Assembly: GCF_964204645.1 (NCBI RefSeq)
Contig: NC_134026.1
Location: forward strand, 5,828,001 to 5,892,000
DNA: 64,000 bases
Direction: 5' to 3'
Source: Tubulanus polymorphus
Taxonomy: Eukaryota > Nemertea > Palaeonemertea > Tubulaniformes > Tubulanidae
Part shown: in pieces, positions 36,301 to 47,700 of the stretch
Layout: every line of letters starts with the position of its first letter
Numbering within the stretch: position 1 is the stretch's first letter
Translations under genes and position numbers: made by a program
Notes under the pieces: model-generated
What the model was told of the DNA's origin: nothing
The model's input: only the letters and a program-made list of their open reading frames with translations
Databases searched by the model: none

Positions 36301-38099
36301 TGTTCTCTGGTTTGTGGCATAGGACCATCAGTGGCAGCCACAACCAAAATGGCACCATCCATTTGAGCTGTACCAGTGATCATATTCTGAAAAATAAGAA
36401 AACTATGTTCGTTTTTAAAGATTATTTAATTAAATTACATTTTCTAATTGACCACTTCCATTTTCAAGACTCAGTTTTGAGATTATTCGATTCCACAATG
36501 ACTATGCTAGTAGGGCTATGCTATCATTGCCAATCATCCAAGTACTGGCTTTAGAATTTGCCTTTCATAAAATAGGGAGGGGTGGAACTACTTACGACCT
36601 TTTACTGACGTTTAGTCAAACCAAATGCTGGGAAATAGCTATATTCTAGAGAAGCCTATCGTTTAGCACTAAGGTAAATTTCAAAATTGCTTCTTCTATT
36701 TATCTCCTAAATCAACCAATGACCATCCACCACTGACCTTGATGTAATCGGCATGACCCGGACAGTCGACGTGTCCATAATGTCGGTTCTCAGTTGAATA
36801 TTCCACAAGGGCTGCATTAATCGTAATTCCACGCGCTCTCTCTTCAGGTGCGTTATCAATTTCATCGTACTTCTTGAATTTAGCTTTGCCGCCAGACGAT
36901 AAAACTGAAACAAGTCCAGGCGATGGGAGTTTATGCTTCAAGTCAAGAATAATTTAAACAGGGTCCCTACAGATCAGTCATTCCTAGATATAAGGAGTAT
37001 TCAAGGAGAAATAAAAATTTCAAGCAAGTCTCCGCATCATTACTTTATACCAATTACAGTAGACTCCTCCTAATTGGTAGGCTATTGTGTTCTCAGTGAA
37101 CTTTTAATTTGGTGGTTTTGAAAGCGCAGTCTAATATACACTACCTAAACTCGATGTCTAATTTGGTAACCAGGGTTAAAAAATCCTGGTCCCAACTGCA
37201 GGCTACTGATGTAGGTACAGTCTACTGTTTGTGCATCTACAAACTAGACTAGAAAAGTTTCTAATTGCCTATTTCTCAAAATTGAGGAACTTTTAAAGGA
37301 GTTTTGGGCATTTTGCTCAAAATAACAGCATTTTCCTTTTCGATAGAGTTTTTGTCTTAGGGACCCTGTGTTGGTAATGTGCCTAATCTAACCACGACAG
37401 ACACTAATCCTTAGTTCCACTAGCAGGAAAAGGACTCCTGTAGCCAACTCGCCCGAGAAAGCTTTCAACTTATGAAAACATACTTTTAGTTATAGCAGCG
37501 GTGAGAGTGGTTTTTCCATGATCGACATGCCCGATGGTTCCGATGTTGACGTGAGGTTTGTCTCTCTTGAATATTTTCTTTTGATTTGGTAGCGTGATTG
37601 CAGTGCGAATACCAATCTGTAATTGAATATGATAGACATTGGAAGGTGAGAATTGCTATTTGATCAAAAGGCCAAAAAGGCTTTAGTTAGTTAAGGACCG
37701 GTACTCAATAAAAAGGGTATCAGATAAACCTTTCAATATTCAGCTTCAAGTTGCCAAAATAAAACCTACCTTATACTGAGTGGTAGGCTGGACCATCCAT
37801 CTGGCCAAATTGCCTTTAGACACTGAAATAAATCGAATTAAGCCCAATCAATGATCACACCTTTCACAATAAAATTTCATTGTATTGAATTTGTACCCGG
37901 CATCGGATCCCAAAAAGCTCCTCCTTGTCTAATATTTGAAGGAATCAAAATAGACCCGGTCGGTTACCTCTTCAAAACTTACCCGATTGTGATAAACACC
38001 GAATACCGAAATTCATCATCAAAGGACTGGTCATTCTAAATCGTACGAACACCGCGAGCTAATCTTATGTAAAGCGCCAGTGGACTGCCTCGCCTTACT
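33393..38099 (-). CDS. TUFM: mitochondrial elongation factor Tu
   Basis: Ten exons with continuous phase, read on the minus strand: 37822-37770, 37616-37484, 36904-36738, 36386-36282, 36094-36026, 35949-35857, 35628-35496, 34805-34549, 34081-33908, 33506-33393. Together with one base from a proposed leader exon ending at 38099 they give 432 residues, close to the animal family length. EF-Tu delivers aminoacyl-tRNA to the mitochondrial ribosome using GTP. Seen: P-loop GHVDHGKT (about 47-54), RGITIN (87-92), DCPGH (109-113), NKAD (164-167), then the beta-barrel domains ([19 protein letters not shown]-type stretch; C-terminal [18 protein letters not shown]). The first ~36 residues are basic without acidic residues, as expected of a mitochondrial presequence. 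The first coding exon opens with TG after the acceptor, so an upstream exon ending in A (CTTCTCGA before GTAAGG at 38098) would create the start codon across the junction. That start is inferred. Confidence 0.93.
34356..34405. repeat. solo end of GGGCGGATCC-type element
   Basis: The minus strand reads AAGGGCGGATCCAGGGGG, matching the left terminus of the element at 31054. It lies in a TUFM intron. The other end is not recognised, so this may be a truncated copy. Confidence 0.45.
34887..35081. mobile_element. MITE-like element with TCAGGGG ends in TUFM intron
   Basis: The left end TCAGGGGCAGATACAG and the right end (…GGGACATACCCCTGA, reverse complement TCAGGGGTATGTCCC) are inverted around about 195 bp with no coding capacity. 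It lies between the exons at 34549-34805 and 35496-35628. Confidence 0.5.
37055..37228. mobile_element. TACAGTAGACTCC-type MITE in TUFM intron
   Basis: It starts TACAGTAGACTCCTCCTAAT and ends with TACAGTCTACTGT, whose reverse complement is ACAGTAGACTGTA. It is about 174 bp long and non-coding, in the intron between the P-loop exon and the next exon. Confidence 0.65.
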
Positions 38100-39652
38100 C
38101 GAGAAGATCGTCTTGGGAAAGTAACCGACCGTTTATTCATGAACTGTTGAAGTTTTTGCAGTATTGAGATGAAACGTCGATATTTTCTAAAAAAAAACAA
38201 TTTTTCTCTATTTTCACAGTAATTTTGGGTTATTGATACGTTTATAGTATTCGGGCTGTGTGAAATAAATCAAGATCTTAACATTTGGGCATTTCTGTTT
38301 TCATCAAATCAAATTTCCAAAAATGTTCAGTGCATGAGAATATGATTCGTGGATGGAAATTTCTAGGATTTTAGGAAAATGTTTTTAACTCAGTACCAAA
38401 ATTGCCCGGCGTAAAGAAATAACTGATTTGCAGTGATCAGACTATATTGCGTTTTAGGTTTAGAATTCTGTATACGTGCTTCATTCCACCTGATGATGGC
38501 TGTTAGTTAACAGCCATAACGTTACGATTTCATTTCGATCAAATTAATCGGTTGCAAAGAATTCTATTGTGGGACTTTTTCGCCCTCCTTTTTCATTATC
38601 TACAGTACTAGAGCCACCAGTACCGTCAGCTGGCGCCATCTCTTGATTGATCGAAGAACCGAAGATTGATAGCTCGACGTCATTTGCGCATGCTCTCAAT
38701 ATGCATTGCAAATGGCGGCACTTGTTTATTGTTTGATGGCGTTCGTGAAATACCGCAATTTCTAGGCTTAAACTAGGCAATCACAGGTAACTCGCCAGAA
38801 CGGGAATAACGCGATTTTACACGGTAAACTCCGATGAACGCGACGGTATATCTTACGTCATGTCGCCGTCGTCGGATTCTGCGTAAATATCCGCGGAAAA
38901 GTTCGACTAACTTCATCGGCGACCTGCCCACCCTCGACTCACGGCTCGCTGTCGGAATGATGTTCCAGTCGAGCCCGCACGATCTGTCACCCCGTCCGTC
39001 GCCCGAAAACACCTCCTGACAGTAGATTCGTTTTTCAGAAAGTCGATCACGACTAATTTAGGCATCCTGAACTAGTATTTTCACAGTTTTTGACTTGATG
39101 AGATTGTTGAGTTGGGAGGCCCACACGACACCACCACACTTGCCACTGCCAGCAAATACTTAATTTTTTATGGCTTTGAAGTACTAGACTGTCAGATGAA
39201 CATTTCCACCAGCGATGATTGTATTTAATTTTGAACTGGGATTTGAATAAATAGAATGGATTTCATTCACAATTTGAGAACCTTTGCACGATTAATTTCC
39301 TAGACCCAGCCATATCACTATGGTTGACCAGTTTTCTCAATCACACCGATAAGCTTGATAATATTTCTTCTATAGGACACAGTTTTTGGTCGATGCTCAT
39401 GTTACACCAATCTGTTCACATATTTTCAATTGATTTATTAATGATTGTTGTTTAGTCGAGTATGACTTATATAATTCCTTATAAGGGTATCAATTACGCC
39501 CGGCCTGTGTAATAGGCTATATCGGATTCACTTACCATCGGCCTTGGTGCATCATCCTCTATTCATTCTTGATTTATCCGCAGATTTCCGATTAAGTTGA
39601 TCATTATGAATATGTTTTCACAATGATGAATTTTTTTGATTTTAATTTTCAG
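38100..39652. promoter_or_regulatory. putative shared promoter region of TUFM (-) and NCOA6 (+)
   Basis: TUFM reads leftward from here and NCOA6 reads rightward. The first proposed TUFM exon ends at 38099 and the first NCOA6 leader exon recognised begins at 39653, so both transcription starts probably lie in or near this interval. A CpG-richer stretch with several CGTCG and GCGAC words lies at about 38780-39010. It contains open frames on both strands that I do not regard as genes. A hairpin-containing repeat (GATGATGGCTGTTAG / CTAACAGCC-like, about 38490-38530) also occurs. No core promoter motif is assigned. Confidence 0.45.
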
Positions 39653-39728
39653 GGTAACTTTGCCGTGCAGTCCCTGTTTGCTGATCCATCTAGGACGTTT
39701 ATCGCACAGAACGAATGACTAATGTGGA
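39653..39728 (+). other. NCOA6: putative 5' UTR exon of NCOA6
   Basis: A 76-base interval is flanked by a good acceptor (TTTTAATTTTCAG) and donor (GTAAGTG at 39729). Spliced to the exon at 41708, the NCOA6 frame meets an in-frame TAA upstream of the ATG at 41723, which supports that ATG as the start. The exon carries its own ATG at 39715, in another frame. It is predicted only from splice signals. Confidence 0.45.
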
Positions 39729-40473
39729 GTAAGTGTTTCCTGAATCTGTTTAAAACACTAGACCTAGCAGACCTGGCTACCTCTAGTTACAACTCTCAGG
39801 AGCTCAATTACGGATTATAGATATCAAAATATGCTCAAAATCAAAATGGTTTCTAGTTCATTTTCAATTAAACCACTATTTTAGATTTCAGATTATGGTG
39901 AAAAACTTCCACAAAGGTAGTCAGGTCTTCAGTCTAGAATTGATTAGGTTTTCTTTTAAAGGTTTGGGAGACCAAACATGGCAGTGGATAATGCCGCAAG
40001 CCTTCTGGGGCTGGATGGCCTGTACAGTTGAGCTTGCTTTAGTTTTGCAATTTAATTTGCAAGCAGTCATTGTTTGGACAAGTCATCAACTTAATGATCT
40101 CAGCTGTGACTACTTGAGTGAGTTTGAGGGTATCCACTCTTGATAGGCTTGGGTGCCGTATATTCGCCCCTGAGACAGAACTTATTCAAGAATACTCTTC
40201 TGGTGCATCGATTTCAACAAAAATAGTATACTCTTACCTATTCCAGAATAGCATAAACCTGATAGAAGTGGCCGGTAAAGTTTCTTATCTGAAATTGCTA
40301 ATATTCCTAAACAGGAACGCAAACCAGAATTCCAAACCTACCTTAGATTTTAATGTCGTAGTCGTAGTCATTCACTGCACAGTTTTGTTCTTTTTTTTTT
40401 CAAATACAAATTACACCTGTCTGTATCAATAAGTAGTTCTTCATCCCAAAAGCAGAGTAAGTTTGTTGAAAGA

Positions 40474-40514
40474 AACTATTTCCACTTCACTTTCATGCTG
40501 AAGTGAAAATAGTT
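40474..40514. repeat. short hairpin in NCOA6 leader intron
   Basis: AACTATTTCCACTTCA and TGAAGTGAAAATAGTT pair with one mismatch around a nine-base loop. The stem is too short for a typical animal pre-microRNA unless it extends imperfectly. Confidence 0.5.
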
Positions 40515-41722
40515 GGCTATTTTCTACTTGGCTGTTTAGTTGCGTTTCCTCGGCAAATAGCTTCATTGGAGCAGCCTGGACCAATAATAAAATACAACTT
40601 TAGCCATCGAATCAAAATTTAAACATAATGGTATCTATCAATCTGTTAGATCCTTGATCCTCGTAACTCCTGCAGTACCCATGTTATCATATTATCCTGA
40701 CCCAATCCAACAGAGCCTTCTTATCCTTCGGAGGAGTCTGAACTTTTATCAGTATTTTTATCTTCAGCCCAATCCTTCGAAAAAAGCTGTACATGCTGCT
40801 GTATTTGGATAATTTTTCTCTTTCTAAAAATCGATTCTCCATCTTTTTCATCGTATTTCGTTTTTACTTCAGATAACGTACGACCTTCAGGAGTACGTTA
40901 CGAGATTGTACATTGGACAGTAGTATGTCATGTCGCTGTCATTTAGTGATTCAGTTAATGATTTATTGATTGCGTGCATATCTAAAATCCCATACATTTC
41001 AAATGAATCGGTCGTCCGGCGAATTTGATTGGAAACGGAAATTTTTAGAGATTTTAAATCGATTATATTTTATAAATGCTTCGCATATTGTCGTATTTTT
41101 CATACCAGGGATGGGGTACACCTTCGTGCCACTGCAGTGCCCGATCTAGGCCTAAGCTCCTTTTACCGTTTGACGTCGAAAAAACCTATGGGTAGAATAA
41201 CAAATAGCAAAATATTCACTGGTGCCTCCTCCCCGAGACAGAATCATGGTTACTTGCCAATAATATCACTGATTAAGATAAATCCCCCAAAGGCCACAAT
41301 AGGCTTATCAGTCCCAAATGTCTGTTAAGCTCCTGGCCCAATAATGGCAATTTTTAATCGGGAACCTTTTCGACAGTTTACTTATGGCTGTGGCGGATTG
41401 ATCGCAGACCGATCGTAAGTAAATTCGCGAGAATAGAACGAGTTCTATTTCCTACGACTGGTCTTAAGGTCGTACTGGTCTTAAGGTCGTTGTAGCCAAT
41501 CAGCAATGAGTATTGCATCACATGACTTGAATACTCACCGATGATTGAGTCGTAGGCGACCTGAGTGCTGTTCAGATTGTGAGACAAACAATAAGCAACC
41601 GCTGTGCTTACGACGATCTAATCGGGTCATAAGCTTGGCGTTAATCTTGACGATATTGAACGATATATTTTGCTGTGATGCTGACGGATGTTGTCGTTTT
41701 GTTGCAGGTGTTGTGGTGTGAG

Positions 41723-44700
41723 ATGGGTCCTCCGGACGACTATATAGAGACAGTGCTGACCTGTGAAGGTGATTACTATGATCCAGATTTCCCGAGTCGA
41801 CTGGAAGCCTTCAAACAGAATCTTCAGGGTCTCTTACTCAAAGGTACGACGATCGATTATCGATTGAAAGCCTCAATTAAAAACAAACTTTGACATATTG
41901 CAGTCGAATAAGTTCATTTTCAATCAACTTTTATCTCAATTTTGAAGCTCCCAAATTAGAACAATCCAACTAAAGATTTGGAGTGTTCATTTAAGATCTA
42001 TTGCTTCAGAGAAGAAAAATCCTGATCAATAGCTAGGCAGCCACTGTTTTATATTAACCTATAAGCCATCAGGCCACCCATATCCAACCTGCTTATCACT
42101 CCTCAAGCCGCCCAAATCCGCCCTGACTCTTTTTTCGTCTAAAGTTTATATTGATATTCAAAGCCAATAGCTTGGGATAAACTGGACATGCAAGACATCA
42201 AAACTCAGCACAAAAAATTGACATGTTCCTATTTGAAATTTTCAAGTATTACGAGGATGAACATGATAGATCCGAGCGTTCACTTATATTCAAAAAAGTC
42301 TGGATGAATTTTGGGGCAGAAGATCACAGTTTCGGTGGCCCACCACATCAAATCTTATGTTTTATGAAAGCCTCGACTATTTATTACAAAATAACACAAA
42401 CCTGTAATACATGAATATTAACTGGAAATGGGCTGATTTTGTTTCGTGATAAATGTGTATTTTCTGAGGAGTAATAGACACTACATAGTGAAATTCCCCA
42501 GCGCTAATGGGTTAACCTGATTTCATTTTCAAATCGTAAGATATAAACAGAGACATTTTGTGTGGTGGTGCTAGTCTCTGTTTAATCTACCCTATTTTGT
42601 TAGGAGAAATTTAAGTACCGTACCATTTTGGACAAGGACCTAATTGTAACTGGCATAAACAAAGCACTGGTTGGTTTTTGAAAACACTTGAAAATATTGA
42701 TTCGAGCTTCATGAATGATACTTCTATATATGACTCATCCTCCCCGTGGCACAGGGATTCGAAACCTGATGGCATCGCACAAAAACTTGCAACACCAATC
42801 TGATAGCCCATTGTATAATCGCTGAGACACGGATACACTATCATAAAAGAAAAACCAAAATAAGACGGGATATCTGATGACATTATCAGAGTTGCGCATG
42901 AGCTAGTGTGACAGGGTTTCGTACTGTGGTGAGTCTCAATGCCATCCGGTTCGAATCCCTGCCAGGGGATGATGTATATGACCAAAAACTCATAAAGTCT
43001 AGTCTTTATGAATTTTTGATATGACTAAACCTTCTTTTCCATCGGTAGAACCAATAGCTGCTGCCATCTAGTGACAGAAATTCTCGAAGTCTAGAGTGAT
43101 TGATAAATAGTATATTGTGAATTTCTTTTTGATTTCAGATGAGCAGCCATTAATCTTAAAGAAAGTTGAACCATGGAACAGTGTACGTGTGACGGTGAAT
43201 ATCCCGAAAGAAGCTGCCCTACGACTGAAACAGTTGGCAGAGACTCGCGATCCTTCTTTACGGGATATCGGTATTTTGGCGGTCCAAATCGAAGGTGATA
43301 ACGTCATATCGTTGACGTTAGCGGGCAAGAACAATGAAACGACCGAACTCGTATTTCGGACTTGTGATGGGCCCTCGCCCGGCGTATCGATGGGGTACCA
43401 CGGCTCCGCGATGCCCGCTGTTGGCCCGGCGAGTAGTAATGTTAACGCCGGGCGCGATATCCTCAATATGTTGGGCCAGCAAGTTCAACGATCGTGTTCT
43501 ACGACCGGCACGTTCGACAGCGTGGTGCATCCACAAGCCGCAGGAATGGCCGCTTTCAAATTGCCGAATGTCGTCGCGTCGAACATGGAGGCATTCCCGA
43601 TTCCTGCAGCTATACGCGGCCAAACGGCCATGGCGGGACACAGCTCGAACGTGATGTCAAATGCAATAAGTCCTCAGAAAAATCCGATTGGATATCCGTC
43701 GTTGTCATCGTCATCAGCTAGTCATGTCCAGTCGTTCCCCGCCCCCGCTCTCAGTCGAAACGCTGGAAAACCGAAAGGGCAAATACCGAAACTTCCACAT
43801 TTTCCGGTGAATCCGCAAGGGCCGTTCCAGAGTTTACAACCGCCTCCGCCCTATCCGGGAGGTACTGCTGTAAACAACGTACCTCACAGTATGATGCTGA
43901 ACAAAGGAGCAATACCGACTTCGAGTCAGTTGTTGGTGACTTTGTTGCAAAACGAAATGGCAGCGGCCGGCACGAGCAGCAACGCCGGGGCGACCGTCGG
44001 GGCAGGCGGTATCGGACACGTCAATAACTTTCAACTGAAGAAAACGCCGTTGACGTCGCCGGTGAAAGAGCGCGCGAAAGAGAAGGAGATCGAAGCGGAG
44101 AGCAGTCCGCAGCCGAAGCGCCGTCGTAAAAACAAACCAAAAGACGGCACGAAACCGGTGGCGCGTAACGTCATGAAAGTGGACAGCGCGACGCGCGATA
44201 AGTTCATCGCGCACATGGATGATATATTTTCCGATGTGATCGGCGATCCGTGCACCGGTCCGAGCGACTCGGAGGATGTGCCTTCGTCATCCGTGCCGAC
44301 TCCGTCGACGACGGCCGCGAGTCCGCAAAATATTCCATTACCGAGCGCGTCTGCGGTGAACACTGTAATGGAAAGTAATCTTCCAGGCTTTGAGCCAAAA
44401 ACGAACGCTGCCGATGCGTTAGCCGGCGGCGGCGGCACCAGTGCAGGCGGTGTAGTAGTGACTGTCGATAAGGTACAGTCGTCTATACCCTCAGGTAGTG
44501 ATAACCGCAACGGTCCCGAACGGCAAAGCGTTCTACGCGAGAAACGCGAAATGATATTGCCGACGGCCGAGTCGCTGGAGAGAATGATCATCAATCCGTA
44601 CACCGGTCAGTTGGAACCGATCGACAGCATCGAGGACGGCACGATCGTCAGGCAGGACGACGATAAATTCGACCATCATCGCAACGCCGAGAGAAGCAAC

Positions 44701-47700
44701 GTCGTCGCTTCTAATACTTCAACATCAACAACAACTACTACTACATTAACAACTCCTACAAAGGCAGCAGCTATGAACGATGTTAAAATCACCGCCGGCA
44801 CCGGCGGCAATTTACAGCAAAAACTCTGCCATAATCCTACTCCATGTTTAACTGCTGCTGAAGCTCGACACGTACCTCCGTTTAGTAGCATCGCGAATAT
44901 TGTTCATACGTCGTTATCGTCATCATCATCAGAGTCCATGATCTCACCATCCGTAATTAAAACAGACGTGATCGCCGTGTCGTCGTCGTCGTTACCGTCA
45001 ATCAGCAGCGCGTCGTATCAAGTCGTCGGTCCGCCGGTATCGTCTAGTCATTCACCACCCACCTCGTCGTCGTCAGCTAGTTCTCGCGCTGCGTTCGTCG
45101 TCGGACACCGCGCGTTAATCGACAACGGCCGCTCGGCGTCGGTTGCTGCTAGTGATAATGTTAGTAACAATAGCGAACAAAGGACAAGCGTCAGTGACGT
45201 TGCAGTGCCAGTAACTGAAACAGGGTATACTACTCCTCGAGTTGGTGCTTTAGTAGTGTCGTCGTCTGAAGACAATAATGACAGTCGTAACAGTCCGGTA
45301 GCAGCGCCGTCGATGACATCTAACGTCGCGAAATGCGTCGCCTCGGATACTCTGAAAAGTGCGAACGTTCAACTGTCCAAACCGTTGTCGCCGACGACGA
45401 CGACTCGCGTGAAATCTCCGGCGTCGTTCGTCGTCAATCACGATTCGAATTCGACCGTCGTCGTTAGCAACGACGCTACGCCGCCCGTTCGTCGGAACTC
45501 TCTCGGGTCATCGTCGTCATCATCGTCGTTGTCATCGTCGTATGCAACTAGCGCTTATTCGTCTACTACTTGTGATAGCGTAAGCAATACACCTCAGCAG
45601 ATAGTGACTGTCGGCTGCGTGTTGAATCAACAGCAGCAGCAGCAGCCGCCGCGACCGATCGGCGTCGCGGCAGCTGCGCATTCTTCTGCGTTGTTTGTGC
45701 CAAATAAACTGAGCAAACACGGGCTGCACACTGTATCGGACAATACCGCCAGCTGCAGGATAGTATCGACACTAACGACGGCGGCGGCCAGTTCGTCGTC
45801 GCCGGCGGTTACGATCGCGAGCTCGTCGGATTACGCGACCGTAAACGTGCCGAACTCCGACACGGATTCGAAGCTATCGTCGTCGTCGTCCGTGGTCGCG
45901 TATTTCAACAGTGTCGCCGACAGTAAAAACGTTACGAAAATGACGATGGCCGAACTCGGCGGCGGATTAATCGGTGGCGGTCCGTCTGCCGTTGTCGCCA
46001 CGGCGACGATGACGGTGGCGACCGCCGCGACGACGGCAGCTCTTTCCGCGTCTGTGATGCCGAGAGATTCGTTTCCCGTGGATGCAGCGAGTGCCGCGGC
46101 AGTTTCGAGCAGCGGTTGTACGACTGGTTGTGATACCCAATCGAGTGCCTTCGCATCAACTCGGGGACCTCACATGGCGCAGCTTCCTCCAGTAATGGGC
46201 ATTAAAACAGGTAGGTTACAAATCTTGTATATCGATATGGTCTGTATTTAACAGGGTGCGGGAAAACCTACTTAGATTTCAAGGAAAAAGTATCACTGGG
46301 AAAACTCAGAATTTGGATAATGCAATTAACCCCATGTTTCTTTATCAGTATGTGATTCATTGATAACTGAATGAATAGTTACATTTTAAACCTAGAAATT
46401 CCTGAAAAAACTTATGGAATTTGATGAATTTTGCACACAAAAAGATTGGAAGAACACATGGGAATTTGGATAAGGCTTATGTTATTCACCATGCGTTTCT
46501 TTATCAATATGTGATTCATGGAAATTGAATTGATTAAACATTTTAAATCAAGAAATTCCTCTGATATACTCGGGGAATTTTGTCTTAAGACATGGAAAAT
46601 TTAAGAAATTCGTAACTTGGCAGAAAGTGGTCACCCTGTTTAAGGATCTCTTCTGCGTTTTCCGATGTTCGATATTGTCTCGCTCATTTCAAATTGATTA
46701 CATACGTCTCGTTGTAGAAACTGAAAATCTGGTCGATTTGCCCGCAATCCCTCCAGCCATTACGGCGAAACTACAGCCAGGTCCTTTGCTGACGCGGCCT
46801 GAGCTCGGTAACGCGGCGAAGATAAACAAGGAATCTCGTATTGTGGACGGACATAAAAAGCTAGTCAGTGGATTGGACACTGTGATGACTCATATCGGGC
46901 ACGTGCAAAGTGACACTCCGTCGCCGATGCTGCAGCGACCGATAATGTCGACGTCGGTGTCGACGGTTCAGAGCGCGGCACGCGCCGGCGATACGACCAC
47001 CGCTCGTAACGATAGCAGTAGTAATAGCAGTAATATCAAACCTCAGGATACGCGTCACGGTAGTAACAGTAGCAGTAGTAGTCGTTGTGTAGTCGATTCC
47101 GTCAATCAGTCTATCGGTGCTAGTTCAGCTGGACTGGATGCGAACTCCTCGTCCTCCCCGTTGTCGTCTAAACTCGTCGCGAACGCCGTCGACGTCGCGA
47201 CCATTCCGGTTCAAAATTGCGTCGACTCGCACGTCGCGGCGGCCGAGGCGCAATCCGAAATCAAATCGTCATCCTCGCACGTCGTATCGCGACGCGAAGA
47301 GCTCGTCGTCGCGAGATCGACGACCGCGGGGACTAGTATCACAACGGCTATGACCGAGCCGGGCAAAGTTGCGAATCTCGCGAATGTGGTAGCAGCGGAG
47401 AAAAGCGCCGGACAACAACAACAGCAGCAGCACCAACATAAAAAAGGTATATCGATAATGAAACCGATGCTCGATCGCGACGCCGAAATCGCCGATGAAA
47501 TAAAGCATTTACCTCTAATTTCAGACTTACCGAATAAAGGCGGCAACGTTTTAAAAACCGATCTGAAAGTGAATTCGACCGCAGCGGCTGTTATAAACAC
47601 GATCGTTTGCCACAAAACGACGTTATCGAAAAATGTGCTAAACACGGACAAAATGCTCGAGCCTAGCGCCGGCGATCAGCTGCCTCCGACCGTGACGACG

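Noticed and set aside
38773-39019. Short frames on both strands (61 and 79 codons) between TUFM and NCOA6
   Set aside because: They overlap each other in a CpG-richer stretch expected of a promoter region; neither product is recognisable.
39895-40432. Two overlapping plus-strand frames before NCOA6 coding exon 1
   Set aside because: They lie in the predicted leader intron, lack domains and do not join NCOA6 in phase.
42611-42985. 124-codon minus-strand frame in an NCOA6 intron
   Set aside because: It coincides with the foldback element whose ends are inverted copies, so the frame is a by-product of the repeat.
44031-44603. 190-codon minus-strand frame opposite NCOA6
   Set aside because: It is a shadow of the biased codon usage of the NCOA6 exon on the plus strand and has no features of its own.
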